From Pseudomonadota bacterium (GTDB lineage Bacteria > Pseudomonadota > Gammaproteobacteria > Competibacterales > Competibacteraceae), in contig JAGTSD010000126.1 of assembly GCA_018262135.1 (NCBI GenBank), forward strand, positions 1 to 5,894: a DNA stretch of 5,894 nt, given 5' to 3'. How positions within the stretch are numbered: position 1 is the stretch's first letter; every line of letters begins with the position of its first letter. Both the position numbers and the translations under genes were made by a program. This document shows positions 5,884 to 5,894 of this stretch, in pieces. The notes beneath the pieces are model-generated. The model saw only the letters and a list, made by a program, of their open reading frames with translations. It was not told the origin of the DNA and did no database searches.

Positions 5884-5894
5884 GCAATTGATTC

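Overview
This GC-rich window reads as chromosomal DNA of a gammaproteobacterium. The main reason is a nagZ gene whose protein closely follows the proteobacterial family, running into a hypoxanthine phosphoribosyltransferase and a Pseudomonas-type methylthioinosine phosphorylase. Taxonomy below class level (for example a Chromatiales- or Competibacter-like lineage) is a guess and was not tested.

Left third (1-2285, minus strand): one large gene for a membrane-anchored, triple-PAS hybridless sensor histidine kinase. Its start is in the window. Its last few codons, or any C-terminal receiver domain, lie beyond the left edge. It is transcribed divergently from nagZ. The 76-bp gap between the two start codons holds an imperfect inverted repeat that overlaps -10-like elements on both strands, followed by a 10-bp palindrome. 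No response regulator is visible.

Middle (2362-4794, plus strand): a compact three-gene run, nagZ - hpt-type phosphoribosyltransferase - S-methyl-5'-thioinosine phosphorylase, with gaps of about 45 nt, probably one operon. The second and third products form a salvage route. The phosphorylase releases hypoxanthine from methylthioinosine, a by-product of polyamine or quorum-signal metabolism, and the transferase turns hypoxanthine into IMP. NagZ belongs to cell-wall muropeptide recycling, so its place here may be conserved order rather than shared pathway.

Right part (4795-5894): a more accessory-looking stretch. A PmtA-like (phospholipid N-methyltransferase-like) SAM-dependent methyltransferase ends inside a sequence resembling the left half of an integron attC site, which appears to supply its last ~20 codons. 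A gap of about 220 bp follows, with no convincing gene but with an 18-bp exact copy of a stretch of the phosphoribosyltransferase gene. The window closes with a very short lysine-rich gene (34 codons) that has an excellent ribosome binding site. No tRNA, rRNA, CRISPR array, insertion sequence or convincing rho-independent terminator was seen.
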